Both the position numbers and the translations under genes were made by a program. Shown here one piece after another: positions 34,995 through 46,282 of a stretch of DNA of 64,000 nt. Numbering within the stretch: position 1 is the stretch's first letter; the number at the start of each line of letters is the position of its first letter. Source of the DNA: Paraphysomonas bandaiensis (taxonomy: Eukaryota > Chrysophyceae); contig CBFFRP010000125.1 of assembly GCA_965644295.1 (NCBI GenBank), positions 124,001-188,000 of the forward strand, in the 5' to 3' direction. The notes below the pieces were generated by a model. It saw nothing but the letters and a program-made list of their open reading frames with translations. It was not told where the DNA came from and ran no database searches.

Positions 34995-36683
34995 TGCAAT
35001 ATTATCTACACTATTAATTATAGATTTAATGTTTTTACTGTATACTCTGTACGATGTAGATTATTATATTGTGATAGGGTTAGGTTTCTAGTTCCATCAT
35101 ATTCATGCATTTGTTGACTCGTACAAAAATGGAGAAAACGAAACTAATTTTTACTTCTAAATCGATATATATTGTTGACTGTTCATATGGACTTAATTTC
35201 ATTGTAATGGTGGCAGATCTGGTAATAATTTTCGTTTATCGACAGCGTCCTGGGTGCAGTTGATTTAATAGAGCACAACATACGCTTCTAACAATCAAAC
35301 CTGCATCGATTACTACAATGTGGATTGTAGATTCTGTCGGCATCGTATGCAATATGTAAGGACCTCACGCTATCAGCTTATGCCCTCAACAAAGTCGGAC
35401 TCGCACCTTTCCGTGGTGTTCTGGGGGGTTAGCAGATAGTGTTCTGCCCAGTCATAGCCAAATGCTTAGTGAATGTCTTAGTGTGTGTCTGACTATATTA
35501 GCAATAGGCGTGAACATATGTAGCAAAACAATTTAACTAGCTAGTGCTTAACTCTGATATTCTACTATTTAGCGGTACGAAAGCTGCTTGGGCGTCGGTG
35601 CAACCGCTTTCGCTTTATGTGTACAAAGTGAACTGGATGCTTGACTTCAATACCCCAGATGCCCTTAAGATGGGCCCATTCCCAGATGCCTGTTTATTCG
35701 CCAAGGCCCAAAGACGTCTACTACACAAGTGACACAAATTAATGTCGCTTGTACCACACAAGCTTTAAACTATGAGTGGGCAGAACACTATCTGCTGACT
35801 ATATATGAGGCTCACGTCAGTTTCCCGGGGAAATATTATCTCCGGTACTAATCCCCCAAAACACCACGAAAAGGTGCGAGTCCGACTTTTTTGAGGGTGT
35901 TTGGTGTGTGGTACTACGGACACTAATTTGTGTCACTTGTGTACTTGACGTCTTTGGGCCTTGACGAATAAACAAGATCACCCGGAGTATTGAGCTGGCT
36001 GCTGAAGTCAAGCATCCGAGCTGTTCATCCTGAAATTAGCAGATGTCAGGTATATCAACATTTTGCTTGCTCACTGCGTTTGCTTTGAGTGGTAGAGCAA
36101 AAGTGGTTGCACTTTGGTGGTTGCGGTGATGCACAAGCAGCTTCGTACCGCTAAAGAGTAGGATACCAGAGTTAAGCACTAGCTAGTTAAATTGTTTTGC
36201 TACATTTGTTCTGACTCTTACACGCCTATTGCAAATAATCAGACATTCACAGCAATCAGCTTATGCGCCCATTGTCTAAGATCAGTACTATACTGTAAAT
36301 ACTAAATGAATAATCATTGAGACAGCCCTTAGGTACAGAGTACAGCAATGATTATCATTGGCTTCACTTTCGAGCCACATATCTTGACAGTTTTATTCAT
36401 TCCTTGCTTCCTCTGTTAGACTTAGTGTGTAACAATTATATTACTCTATATAGCGTATCATATCACAATATACTATACACATTGCTACGACTTAGTGTTA
36501 CAACCATTATATTACTATATATACCCTATCATATCATATATACACATAGCATATTGATGAAAAGATTGATTAACAGAACTATTTATGACTGGACAGGAGA
36601 CGCCAGGAACAATTAGACAAGTAATTCGGAAACTATACGTCACGCTAGATTAGATATTGAATGTATTCTACCACTCCAATAAC
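34995..36683. other. convergent intergenic region with foldback R1 element
   Basis: 1.7 kb between the LRR gene and the hydrolase gene. About half of it is a head-to-head pair of R1 repeats (35384-36275). The remaining 36276-36683 is AT-rich with direct short repeats around TATATAGCGTATCATATCA and TATACCCTATCATATCATA. Confidence 0.6.
35384..36275. repeat. R1 foldback element (inverted pair)
   Basis: A nearly perfect inverted repeat. GTAGCAAAACAATTTAACTA and the next about 55 bases at 35518-35590 reappear in reverse complement at about 36130-36205. The arms continue through R1 blocks, including CAAGGCCCAAAGACGTC on the left and its complement on the right, to a centre near 35905. A further reversed R1 end (CAACAAAGTCGGACTCGCAC) lies at 35384-35430. 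The whole could form a hairpin of several hundred bases. Confidence 0.8.
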
Positions 36684-37778
36684 CTATAGCGTAAGATCCA
36701 CGATTGCTTCCGCCCAGCTGATCCCATCTCCCTCTTCCATCATGAGAAAGTGACCTCTTTTAGGTAAAAAAGTAGGTTCCAATTGATTGCCGTTACTGTA
36801 CGTCAAGTTGGACCGAGCAATAACCAAATGTGGTATGACAGGTGGTGCAACAGCATCATCTTGTCCCCATAGAAAATAAACGGGGATGGACTTCCCTACT
36901 CGAGAAAGAGCAGAGAGCCACCGATCCTCACATGCGTGTCGGTCATGTATGTACCGAATAGTTTTCCAGAGCAAGTGAATCCCCCCCTTGAAATAGAGCA
37001 GGTCCATCATCATATTCATTTGGTGGTTCCGCATTCTTCCGACAGAAGACTCACCCGAGGCGGCGCGAATGTGCGATGCAAAGACACTACCCAGTTGCTG
37101 CCGGAATACGACATGATTAGCGTCGAGTCCGGTGGTAAGTTTGTTAAAAGCCTCCCCATAGTGTGACATCATGATGCGCTGAGAAAGTCTTGGGTTAGCG
37201 CCTTGCAGGCTCATTCCTCCATTTGAAAACACAACGCCTTTTATACGCATGCCAGAAGGAAGTGTAGCTGTATCCCGGTCATATCGCGCTAGTATTTCAT
37301 TCAGAATGGAATCCCCCATGTCATGTGCAACGAACAGACAGTCTCCTGACAAACCAATTTCTTTCCAATATGCCAGAGCCACATCTGCATGATCTTGAAC
37401 ACTATAACCGAACCCGTGCACTGGCTTATCGGAAAATCCAAAACCGATGTGATCATGCATGACAACATTGTATCCTAGTTTGGTCAGAGTATCCGCTCCC
37501 CCATATGAGTACTCATGAGAGGAAGACGGATAGCCGTGCAGCAATACATAAGTAGAGGCATGCATCTGACGTTTGGGTTTCAACACCATACCGAACACAC
37601 GGTGACTGTGGATGTTATGGTAAGTGCCCTTTGACTCCCAGTCTCTCAGTTCCTCTGGAAGACTGGATATATCGCTATCTAATGTGGGGGTAGGAGAGTT
37701 TAATATAGGCAACACGTGGTAGCTAATGAGGTAGCTCACTGTGCATAACACTGCGACTATAGATGCACCTAGAATCAT
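36684..37778 (-). CDS. MEST-like alpha/beta hydrolase
   Basis: A single exon of 364 residues from the ATG at 37778. An N-terminal membrane anchor (residues 4-24) precedes the hydrolase fold. Visible landmarks are the oxyanion loop LLHGYPSSSHEY (80-90), DHIGFGFSDKP (109-119), the nucleophile elbow VAHDMGDS with Asp153, FSNGGMS, WGQDDAVAP (acid region), and KRGHFLMMEE with the catalytic His. Asp as nucleophile and the GFGFSDKP motif are shared with the MEST/epoxide hydrolase/haloalkane dehalogenase group, and NGG with the anchor points to MEST. The substrate is unknown, with a lipid at the ER membrane a reasonable guess. It lies back to back with the glycosyltransferase gene. Confidence 0.85.
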   Translation of the reverse strand: MILGASIVAVLCTVSYLISYHVLPILNSPTPTLDSDISSLPEELRDWESKGTYHNIHSHRVFGMVLKPKRQMHASTYVLLHGYPSSSHEYSYGGADTLTKLGYNVVMHDHIGFGFSDKPVHGFGYSVQDHADVALAYWKEIGLSGDCLFVAHDMGDSILNEILARYDRDTATLPSGMRIKGVVFSNGGMSLQGANPRLSQRIMMSHYGEAFNKLTTGLDANHVVFRQQLGSVFASHIRAASGESSVGRMRNHQMNMMMDLLYFKGGIHLLWKTIRYIHDRHACEDRWLSALSRVGKSIPVYFLWGQDDAVAPPVIPHLVIARSNLTYSNGNQLEPTFLPKRGHFLMMEEGDGISWAEAIVDLTL

Positions 37779-38128
37779 TATAAGGGCAGGAGTGGAAGTG
37801 GTTTAGTTTTGTTGTGGATAAGTCGATGGCATGTATATGCAGAACTCTATAGCAGTGCAGTGAAGTACATACATACATACACTGTCGTTGGGGCTGTTGA
37901 GATGGGCATGCGGCATGCTGTATAGGCAGAGATATCGCCTGCTCTTCTCTGAACTGCTGAGTACAGTCCACTGCTGGGATCTACAACATGCGTACTTGGG
38001 TACTCCTACCTCGTTAATTCGTACGTATGGACATGTATGTAAGTACTTCTCAATGTCAATAACAATCCAGCTTGAATTACAGTGTCTGGAATTAGATTTA
38101 ATCGCCATCACTATCCGACCAACCAACC
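37779..38128. promoter_or_regulatory. bidirectional promoter region
   Basis: 350 bp separate the start codons of the hydrolase (minus) and the glycosyltransferase (plus), so both promoters must lie here or overlap the genes. It contains a short (ATAC)n run at about 37866-37881. Long ORFs on both strands are not protein-like. Confidence 0.5.
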
Positions 38129-40476
38129 ATGTCCATGTGGTTTCTGGTTCTTCTGCTGACCGATCTACGGCTACTGTCGAGTCAGATATCCACAAGGACC
38201 TCTCCACAATCTCAGCCGCTATTAACGGGAGTAAGCCACTCTCTGCACAGATGCTGCAGTCTGTTATCATCTGAAAATCGCGATAATGCGTTGATTTCTT
38301 GTGCGAATAGCAGTGCCTCAGAGGGATTTGCAGATATGATATCAGCCGTTCCGTATCATTCTGGATCGGAGGGTCCTCGGCTTGCTGTTACACTGCTCAC
38401 TCGAGCAACTTCAGAGGTGTTTTCTTATGCGGATTACAGTTACTTTGTACAGGCTGTATATGCTAGCCACAACGGGTATGCATTACTTCCACTTGTACCT
38501 GACTCGCGTACAGCGGATTACGAGTTCTACCGCAAACTAGTACCTGTGAAAGAGGCGTTGATGGGCCGAGCGATGGATTCAGATTTTATTGTGTGGATGG
38601 ACGCAGGTTCATCGATACATTTACAACAATATTTTCCTCTAACTTCCAGATTATTTTATGTAGATATTATATTTTTAGACCTTGGCATGAGAATAGAGAA
38701 GGTATCTCACTATTATATGTCATCAAAGCCTTTACGTTATTAATTTTGTCAGATAGCAGCATCGTACCCAAAGGCTCACCTTATTATTTCTGCTGATGTA
38801 AGCGCTAAGGTGAACAGCGGGTGTTTTATTTTTCGCAACTCCCCATGGTCTCTTCAGTTTATTGACCGATGGCTAGATGCCCGCTCTGTGTCCAAGGGGT
38901 TCTTCACAGATCAAATGGGGTTCGAGTACCTTTATGAGCGCATAAGTGATACGGATCGTGCAAAAATTGCGATATTGCCTCCCGACGCACTCAATTCAGA
39001 TGCGCCTCCCATGGGTCGTCAGCTTCCGCACAACCAAGTGCTGCATCTGGCCGCGGAGAGCGCCGGCATGAGAGCAAATGCCTTTAAGATAGCGGCTGAC
39101 GAGGTGTGCGCTGCTATGAAAGAGGGGAGGGCACCGACTCATCAGCTTGGATTATCCAGAGAAGTTATACGATCCACAGCAGAGACAAGGTTTGTAGGGT
39201 GTAATTCTGTCTTGTGTACAACGTGCATATGAACGTGCTTCTGTATTGCAGTTACGGCTCTGAAGCTCAACGTTTATCGCAAAAATTTACGAACTACAAC
39301 TACTCTGATCATACTGAAGATCGGCCTCACATAATACAAGAAATTACTGACCTGAGGTGAGAGTCAGCCTTTAATTTCTTCGTGTTCATCATTGTTGAGC
39401 TCTGTAGATATGATATGAGCAAACATTTATACGCTGTATCGTATGCTAATAATGAAGCTGAAACTCCGGAAACAATGCAGCTAAGACGATTGGTCAGTAA
39501 ATGTATATCACACGTTGCATACGGCGTACAGGACCACATCGAGCGTACTTTAGGCGTTAGCATCCGTAACCTAACATCCCTTCCTCTAGCACAGGCAAAG
39601 GCTGTCACGCGCCATCCAGATTTCACTAACCTTTTGAATTTGTTTAAGCTGTCTTGTGAATGCTCCTATGAGCTAGTACATGCCCTTCAGGTGGAAATAT
39701 ATTCCAACACATCTGATACGTACATGGAATGGAAAGAGTTGACTATTGATATTATGTACAAAATTGACTTCATGCTAACGGCGGTAGGTGTTAACTACAG
39801 CTGAAATTGCCGCCTCATTTCAATGCCTTAGGTTACTCACCAGCAGCGGTTTTTGGTTCTTGATATGAAGGCCTCTCTTCTGGGAACTATTGGTGAGTGA
39901 TAGTGCTTTAAGAAACAATGCATGTATATTTTGCTTGCTACATTCATGGTTGTTGTGAATTTCCTGTTTAAGTCTATTTAAATAGGGGAACTCTTGTCGT
40001 ATGTTGGTGATATCAACGGCAGTATATCTCATCTGGAGAGGTCGTTAGAGATATACAACACTTTGCGTATGATGAATGAAGAAAGCGGTTCAGGAGGAGG
40101 GGGGGGAGACAAGCGGGCAATGCTTGGAATAAAATCTGCCCTGGCCAAAGGGCTGTGTATGAATCACCAATACACCGAGGCGATGACACTGTTTTCTGCT
40201 ACTTTGAGAGAGGAAGCTAGTCATGTTGGGCAGTATCATCATAACCTCGCACAAAAATACATTAACGCTGCCGTATGCGCACTCACTGCGGGACTTCTTG
40301 AACAAGCTAAGCCTCTTCTGCAGAGTTGTTTGATTACATGTGAAAAGAATTCGCACGTACCTATGGGTGATACGTGCACATCAGCGGCAAAATATTGGGC
40401 TAGATTAGAAAAAAAGATGCTGCAAGATACTGCCAAAAGTTCAAGTGGCAGTATTGGAGTAGAGTCAGAGTTGTAG
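38129..40476 (+). CDS. GT34-like glycosyltransferase with C-terminal TPR-like region
   Basis: Exons 38129-38606, 38664-38701, 38753-39189, 39252-39356, 39408-39783, 39832-39892, 39986-40476; 661 residues. A hydrophobic start (MSMWFLVLLLTDL) suggests a signal anchor for the secretory pathway. Residues about 70-310 match galactosyl/mannosyl transferases of the GMA12/MNN10 type: FVQAVYASHNGYALL, FYRKLVPVKEALMG, FIVWMDADIIFLD (the DxD metal site), and ISADVSAKVNSGCFIFRNSPW followed by TDQMGFEYL. The remaining about 300 residues are helical; the end (SHLERSLEIYNTL, YTEAMTLFSATLREE, GLLEQAKPLLQSC) looks like tetratricopeptide repeats. The 38-bp second exon carries the second Asp of DxD. Joining the two halves is supported by seven in-phase introns, but two separate genes cannot be excluded. 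Confidence 0.72.
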
Positions 40477-40841
40477 CTTATAAAAAATTACTTTATATTA
40501 CTATTAAATATGCCACTCTATCGGGAATTCTGATTCTTTCTGCCTTCACACTACTACGTCATGCTCCTTATTCATACATCATAACTGGAATTCAAGCACC
40601 CAAGTGGTGTAATTTACGAGTACAGAATCATAATGGCCCAAACCAAGGGCATATATAGAATGCTTGATGAGTATTCCAGAGGGAATAGACTACATTGTTA
40701 AAATATTGAGTTCTATTCCAGATGTGAGATCACTTTAAAATTGAAAGAAGACGATATCACCACTATTTATCTAATAACACTCTGCGGCCAGCCTCATTGG
40801 GTGAATGATATCGATATATTCATTACTTAAACATATAAAAA
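40477..40841. other. convergent 3' region
   Basis: 365 bp between the ends of the glycosyltransferase and RPA12 genes. AT-rich, with no feature recognised. Confidence 0.5.
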
Positions 40842-41174
40842 CTAGTTGTTAACAGAATATTTATAGTTGCATGCTGGACATTCATAAAATACGGTTTGAC
40901 CTTCATCGACTGAGCGCAATTGCATGGTGTAAAAATACATTTCACCGTGACCACATTTAGGGCACGGTTCTTCGATAACTGCATTCTTATTTGCAGTAGA
41001 CCCTTCGTCCTGTTGGATCCAAGCTGGTTCTATCGTCGGCGCACTTTTTGTGGTAACTTCTTTCACCCCGAGTTCACTGAACTTACACCGATAAGGGCAC
41101 GCTGTGCAGATAGCGTCGTCTCCCTCAGGAGGATCCATAATAGTTCCACATTGGGGGCAGAAAGGCCATGTCAT
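40842..41174 (-). CDS. RPA12: RNA polymerase I subunit RPA12
   Basis: A single exon of 110 residues. Two zinc ribbons are visible: the N-terminal FCPQCGTIM...ICTACPYRC, and the C-terminal TFIIS-like CPKCGHGEMYFYTMQLRSVD with EGQTVFYECPACNYKYS. The acidic DE in RSVDEGQT corresponds to the RNA-cleavage hairpin. The order, length and the MQLRSxDEGQTVFY signature distinguish RPA12 (A12.2) from RPB9 and RPC11. The subunit supports transcript cleavage and termination by Pol I. The start at 41174 is the ATG just before the first ribbon, as in other RPA12 proteins. Confidence 0.95.
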   Translation of the reverse strand: MTWPFCPQCGTIMDPPEGDDAICTACPYRCKFSELGVKEVTTKSAPTIEPAWIQQDEGSTANKNAVIEEPCPKCGHGEMYFYTMQLRSVDEGQTVFYECPACNYKYSVNN

Positions 41175-41417
41175 ATTTCGCTTTTTAAATGTATAACTCA
41201 GAAATGCGTTTCTTTCAACGATAATTAACTCTTCTCTCAGATGTAGCCAACATCCAGTGTGCGGGAATATTATACGGATGTAGCAGGTATGTGTAGAATA
41301 ATTGTTGGCTGTACAACAATTCAAGAGAGCCAACCAGAGGTGTCCAATAGAAACACTTTGATCGATACCAAACATATATAATTGGATATCGTAAGAACTA
41401 AATACATCGGTATTTTC

Positions 41418-42331
41418 TGTATGTATGTATGTATGTATGTATGTATGTATGTATGTATGTATGTATGTATGTATGTATGTATGTATGTATGTATGTATGT
41501 ATGTATGTATGTATGTATGTATGTATGTATGTATGTATGTATGTATGTATGTATGTATGTATGTATGTATGTATGTATGTATGTATGTATGTATGTATGT
41601 ATGTATGTATGTATGTATGTATGTATGTATGTATGTATGTATGTATGTATGTATGTATGTATGTATGTATGTATGTATGTATGTATGTATGTATGTATGT
41701 ATGTATGTATGTATGTATGTATGTATGTATGTATGTATGTATGTATGTATGTATGTATGTATGTATGTATGTATGTATGTATGTATGTATGTATGTATGT
41801 ATGTATGTATGTATGTATGTATGTATGTATGTATGTATGTATGTATGTATGTATGTATGTATGTATGTATGTATGTATGTATGTATGTATGTATGTATGT
41901 ATGTATGTATGTATGTATGTATGTATGTATGTATGTATGTATGTATGTATGTATGTATGTATGTATGTATGTATGTATGTATGTATGTATGTATGTATGT
42001 ATGTATGTATGTATGTATGTATGTATGTATGTATGTATGTATGTATGTATGTATGTATGTATGTATGTATGTATGTATGTATGTATGTATGTATGTATGT
42101 ATGTATGTATGTATGTATGTATGTATGTATGTATGTATGTATGTATGTATGTATGTATGTATGTATGTATGTATGTATGTATGTATGTATGTATGTATGT
42201 ATGTATGTATGTATGTATGTATGTATGTATGTATGTATGTATGTATGTATGTATGTATGTATGTATGTATGTATGTATGTATGTATGTATGTATGTATGT
42301 ATGTATGTATGTATGTATGTATGTATGTATG
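41418..42331. repeat. 914-bp perfect (ATGT)n microsatellite
   Basis: About 228 uninterrupted ATGT units between RPA12 and the PDZ/RING gene. I see no interruption. Because four is not a multiple of three, three reading frames translate as Met-Tyr-Val-Cys on one strand and His-Thr-Tyr-Ile on the other, which makes large false ORFs. The remaining 41175-41417 and 42332-42483 are ordinary non-coding flanks. Confidence 0.98.
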
Positions 42332-42483
42332 CGCAGGTCGGGGTGGAGGTACAGTATGGTCATATATGACTGTGTATGTACAGCTCTGTATATGGGTGTG
42401 TATATCGGCATCTTGTGAAGTAGTTTAGATATATAATACTTAGTCCAGTTACAAGGCCTAGATGTTATGCACTTAGAATAAGC

Positions 42484-45400
42484 ATGATTCCTCCCATGCC
42501 TCCTAAACCTAAAAGTATTATATCTGTATCATTAAAGAAACCTCTTGGACTAACTCTTGAGGAGAACGAAATACTCGGCTTGGAAGGTGGAGTGCATGTC
42601 GTTGCCGTGGCTCCAAATGGCAATGCTGCTAGATGTAGTAGTGTAACTGTTGGAATGATTCTTATGGAAATATGTGGTGTGGATGTTAGCGATCTAGACT
42701 TTGATCAGATCATGGACTTGCTCATCACTGCACCGGAGGACGAGGAGATCGATCTGGTATTTGCTAGCGGCGTGGAGGGTATGGAAGAGAGCGATTACGG
42801 GGAGGGAAGTGGATCAAGTGCCTCTATTGATGCGAAGGACTCAACTAGTTCCCGTATCGATGCTCTCGAAACAGTCCTGACTGGCATAGAAACTGCTCTC
42901 AACATTGCGCCTGTAAACAAGAATGATTCTATTGGAAGAAACCTCAGCCCTTCTCGGCCACCCCCCCCACCCCCTCCTAAGGGAGCCCCCAAGGGAACAT
43001 CACCATCTCCCAATTCAGCAATGAGCAACCCACAGCCGCCGCCTCCTAAGGGAACATCGCCATCTCCCATTTCAGCAAAGAACAACCCACAGCCACCGCC
43101 TCCTAAGGGAGCCCCCAAGGGAACATCACCATCTCCCAATTCAGCAATGAGCAACCCACAGCCGCCGCCTCCAAAGGGAACATCACCATCTCCCAATTCA
43201 GCAAAGAACAAATCACAGCCAGCGCCTCCAAAGGGAACATCACCACCACCCAATTCAGCAATGGGCAACCCACAGTCACCACTTTCTAAGGGAACATCGC
43301 AATCTCCCTATTCAGCAAAGAACTACCCACCGACGCCCTCCGCTTCAACGATGAGCAGCCCACAGCCACCACCTCCTAAAGGAACGCCGCCATATCCCAA
43401 TTTAGCGGTGAGTAGCACTCCACTCAATCCTTCAGGACAATCCTCCGGTGTTCCACCCCCTCCGCCACCACGACGTAACTCTGTACCTGAGGGACAAGTA
43501 ACGACGTCACCTCCTGTTCCTCCTCCTCCTCCGCCGCCGCCGAGAACAATGGGAGATCAGACAACACGTCCACGTATCAAAACTCATAATCAGCCGCTGC
43601 CTCCGCGACAGGCCCTTCCACCTAAACCAGAGTCTCCAGTAGAGACTTCTCCCGTTCCATCATTTGTTATTCCTGCAAGGCCTGGTAGCGACGATAATAA
43701 TAGGTCTGTTGTGAGTTCTGGGTGTAGTGACGAAGATAGTGAAAGTTCATTTGGTGGGAATACGAGTGAAAGTAGTTCACAGGGTAATGTCAATTCGCGT
43801 ACGGAAGACAGCTCAAAGAACTCACTCATATATGACCCTCCGGCTCCTCTTCCGCTTTCTATTTCCACTCATTCAGTGATTTCCAAGCACCCTGCACATT
43901 CAGAAGATGAAGGGGTATTTTTAAGTAGTGGTATTAATGTGAGAAAAGAGGAGACAGAAGTGAGCGCATGGCAAGAAGCAAGGGCACCAACCCCTCCCCC
44001 GAGACCAGCCTCACATCTCACCAACAATGTTCATGTGCAACATGCTGGATTGAAGTCTGTCGATACTAGCGAAGCCTCTTCAGAGGTTGCTCTCTGTTCA
44101 CAATGTCGCATGTCCTTTACTTACCCCAACGAGAAAGTTGTATCAGTGCCATCTGAGAACCACTCGCCGAGGATGTTAAATTGCCTCCATAGTTACTGCG
44201 CATCTTGCTTGTACAATATGTGGAAGAAAAATGGTGTGTCAGTTACATGTCCTGCGTGTAAAGTAGTGACCACCATTGGTGTCAATGGAGTTATGGGCTT
44301 ACCAAGCCCTTTTCTGCTGTTACGAGGCATTCCTAATGTTTGTGGAAACTGCGAAGAGAATCCTGCAAACTGGAAGTGTTGTCAGTGCTCCGCTGACTGC
44401 GCATTGCTGTGCGATAGCTGTCAGTCCGTTCATGTTAGTATGAAAGCCTTTCGCTCGCACCAAATCGTGCCTCTTAGTGTTCGCAATGACAACAGGGATG
44501 TAAAACAAAATGAATTAAAGCTATGCAAAAAGCACACTTCCAAATTTATGGATGTATACTGCGTGGACTGTGAGGAGGTCATATGCATGACCTGTGCAGT
44601 GTTTGATCATAGCAGTCACTCGGTTGTACCGTTGTTGGAAGGACGAGATATTGAAGCAGACAGCATTTCTAGCACTATTGAAAATATGCGCCAGAAAGTT
44701 GAACGTGGAAATATTTCTTTAATGCATTTGCAAAGCCTACTGCTAAGTTTAGATGGGAAAAAGTCGAATATAATTGAAATTATTGAAAATCTATTTCAGG
44801 GTCTCAGAACTGCACTTCAGATGAGGGAGTCTGAAGTACTTAGTACGATTGACCAGCAGTATGAAGAAAAAGTGAATGAGCTGAACGGGCAATTGACGTT
44901 TACGGAGCTTGCGATGGAGTTACGCCAGCATGTACTGACCACGGCCGAAAATTTTGTTTTCCAATCTAATGACTATCAGGTAGTCTCTTTATTGCGGTTT
45001 TGTTTGTGGCTGATGTGTAATATATATTAGTTACTGGATGTTGCCAGTCTACTGAAAGAACGCATATCTTCTCTCAATAAAGAGCATGTGGCTTCCATGC
45101 CGATGGTATTTTATATATTACTATCTATGTCTCCTAGTTACCCGTTCTGTAGGTTACTGCTGATATGGCTTTGATATCAGGGTCAGATGTATTTATTCGA
45201 AGTATGATGCCATCTGTAGGAATGTTACGCGGTTCGCATTGGACTGCAAGTCCCGAGAAATGCTGTGTAGATGATGTGAAGTCTGGATTATTTAATAACT
45301 TGTGGTGGCTGGAAGTTAAGGTGTCGCTGGTCAACGCTGATGGGGTACCTCTCGCATGCGGGGGACACCCGATATCGTTTGAAGTAGTTAATGTTGAAGG

Positions 45401-46282
45401 GCTAATAGAGCGTGAACGTGATTCCAGTGCTGTGTCTAAAATTGATTGTTTGAAAAAGCGGCGATTCTCGAGTAGAGATGTGCCATCGGCTGAAGCTGTT
45501 GCTGCGCAGTTGGAAAATGTTGAGAGAGGAAGATTCATTATAGATGATATGCAAGGAGGATTTAAATTCATATTCTTTTCGAATAAATCTTGCCTATTAT
45601 CTGCCCATGTGAAAGTATTTGGGAAACATATATTTGGCTCGCCTACGTCTTATACATTTGGATGTCTTGGTACACCAACCATAGTATTCGGTCCGAAAAG
45701 TGGGAGTGTATTATTTGCGTCTAGTGTGCTTACGATTAATGGCTGGCCCGATGCTAATTCTCCTGAAAATTTGAGAGTTATGAATACGTCATCTGGGTGG
45801 TTGACCGAAGGACAAGGCACTGAAACTGTGGTGCTCGGGTTCAATGCTGTCGTTGCACTGCATCAAGTTCGCTTGCTGAATTGGGCGGCAAGAAGGTAAA
45901 ATATAGTGATGAGCGTGGTTTTCTTGATGGATATCGTTGCAGATATCAAGTTGCCGTTCGTAAGTTTGACCCGACTGCTGATGAAAACACTGAAGAAGAA
46001 TGGATTTGTTTGAGTGCAACTCCAGCCCCGACACAGATAAGGGCAGGAGTGAGCAAGGTACGTTTGCAATGTATTGGAACTATTATGTTCACTGGTCATT
46101 CTGGATTTTAGAGCTGGCTGGTTACTCTTAGTCCCGAAGAAAGAGATGATATTGGACCTATTGATGCGCTAAGACTAGATATTTCTGAAGGGAATAACAC
46201 TGCATTTTATGGTGTTAATATCGAAGGGTGGGTATTGTATGAAGGGTGCGTTAATTATTATACTTCGTTTGATGATGAATGA
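42484..46282 (+). CDS. PDZ-RING-B-box-filamin-discoidin-like protein with probable frameshift
   Basis: Exons 42484-44979, 45031-45105, 45153-46057, 46112-46282. In order: a PDZ domain (about 12-95, PLGLTLEEN and VVAVAPNGNAA), a Pro-rich region with repeated PPPPKGTSPSPNSA-like units (about 155-305), a RING finger (about 536-600; CSQC, CLHSYCASC, CPAC), two B-box zinc fingers (CGNCEE...CDSC, then CKKH...CVDC...CMTC...H), a coiled coil (about 725-810), a filamin-type Ig repeat ending FGKHIFGSPTSYTFG, and a discoidin-like galactose-binding region. The TRIM-like core suggests an E3 ubiquitin ligase, with PDZ and filamin parts for partner binding. At 45881-45886 the frame breaks: one extra G would join LLNW to GGKKVKYSDERGF and on to the last exon. 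As written, the protein stops at 45899. Confidence 0.75.

Noticed and set aside
35544-36011. Small ORFs inside the R1 element
   Set aside because: The corresponding frames are broken or different in other R1 copies, so no protein is conserved.
41418-42331. Tandem repeats considered as a CRISPR array or centromere-type satellite
   Set aside because: Repeat units have no spacers, and four-base units are far below satellite size. No CRISPR structure exists in the window, as expected for a eukaryote.
41382-42428. Four ORFs of 314-348 codons encoding Met-Tyr-Val-Cys or His-Thr-Tyr-Ile repeats
   Set aside because: They are translations of the ATGT microsatellite, open in several frames only because the repeat lacks stops.
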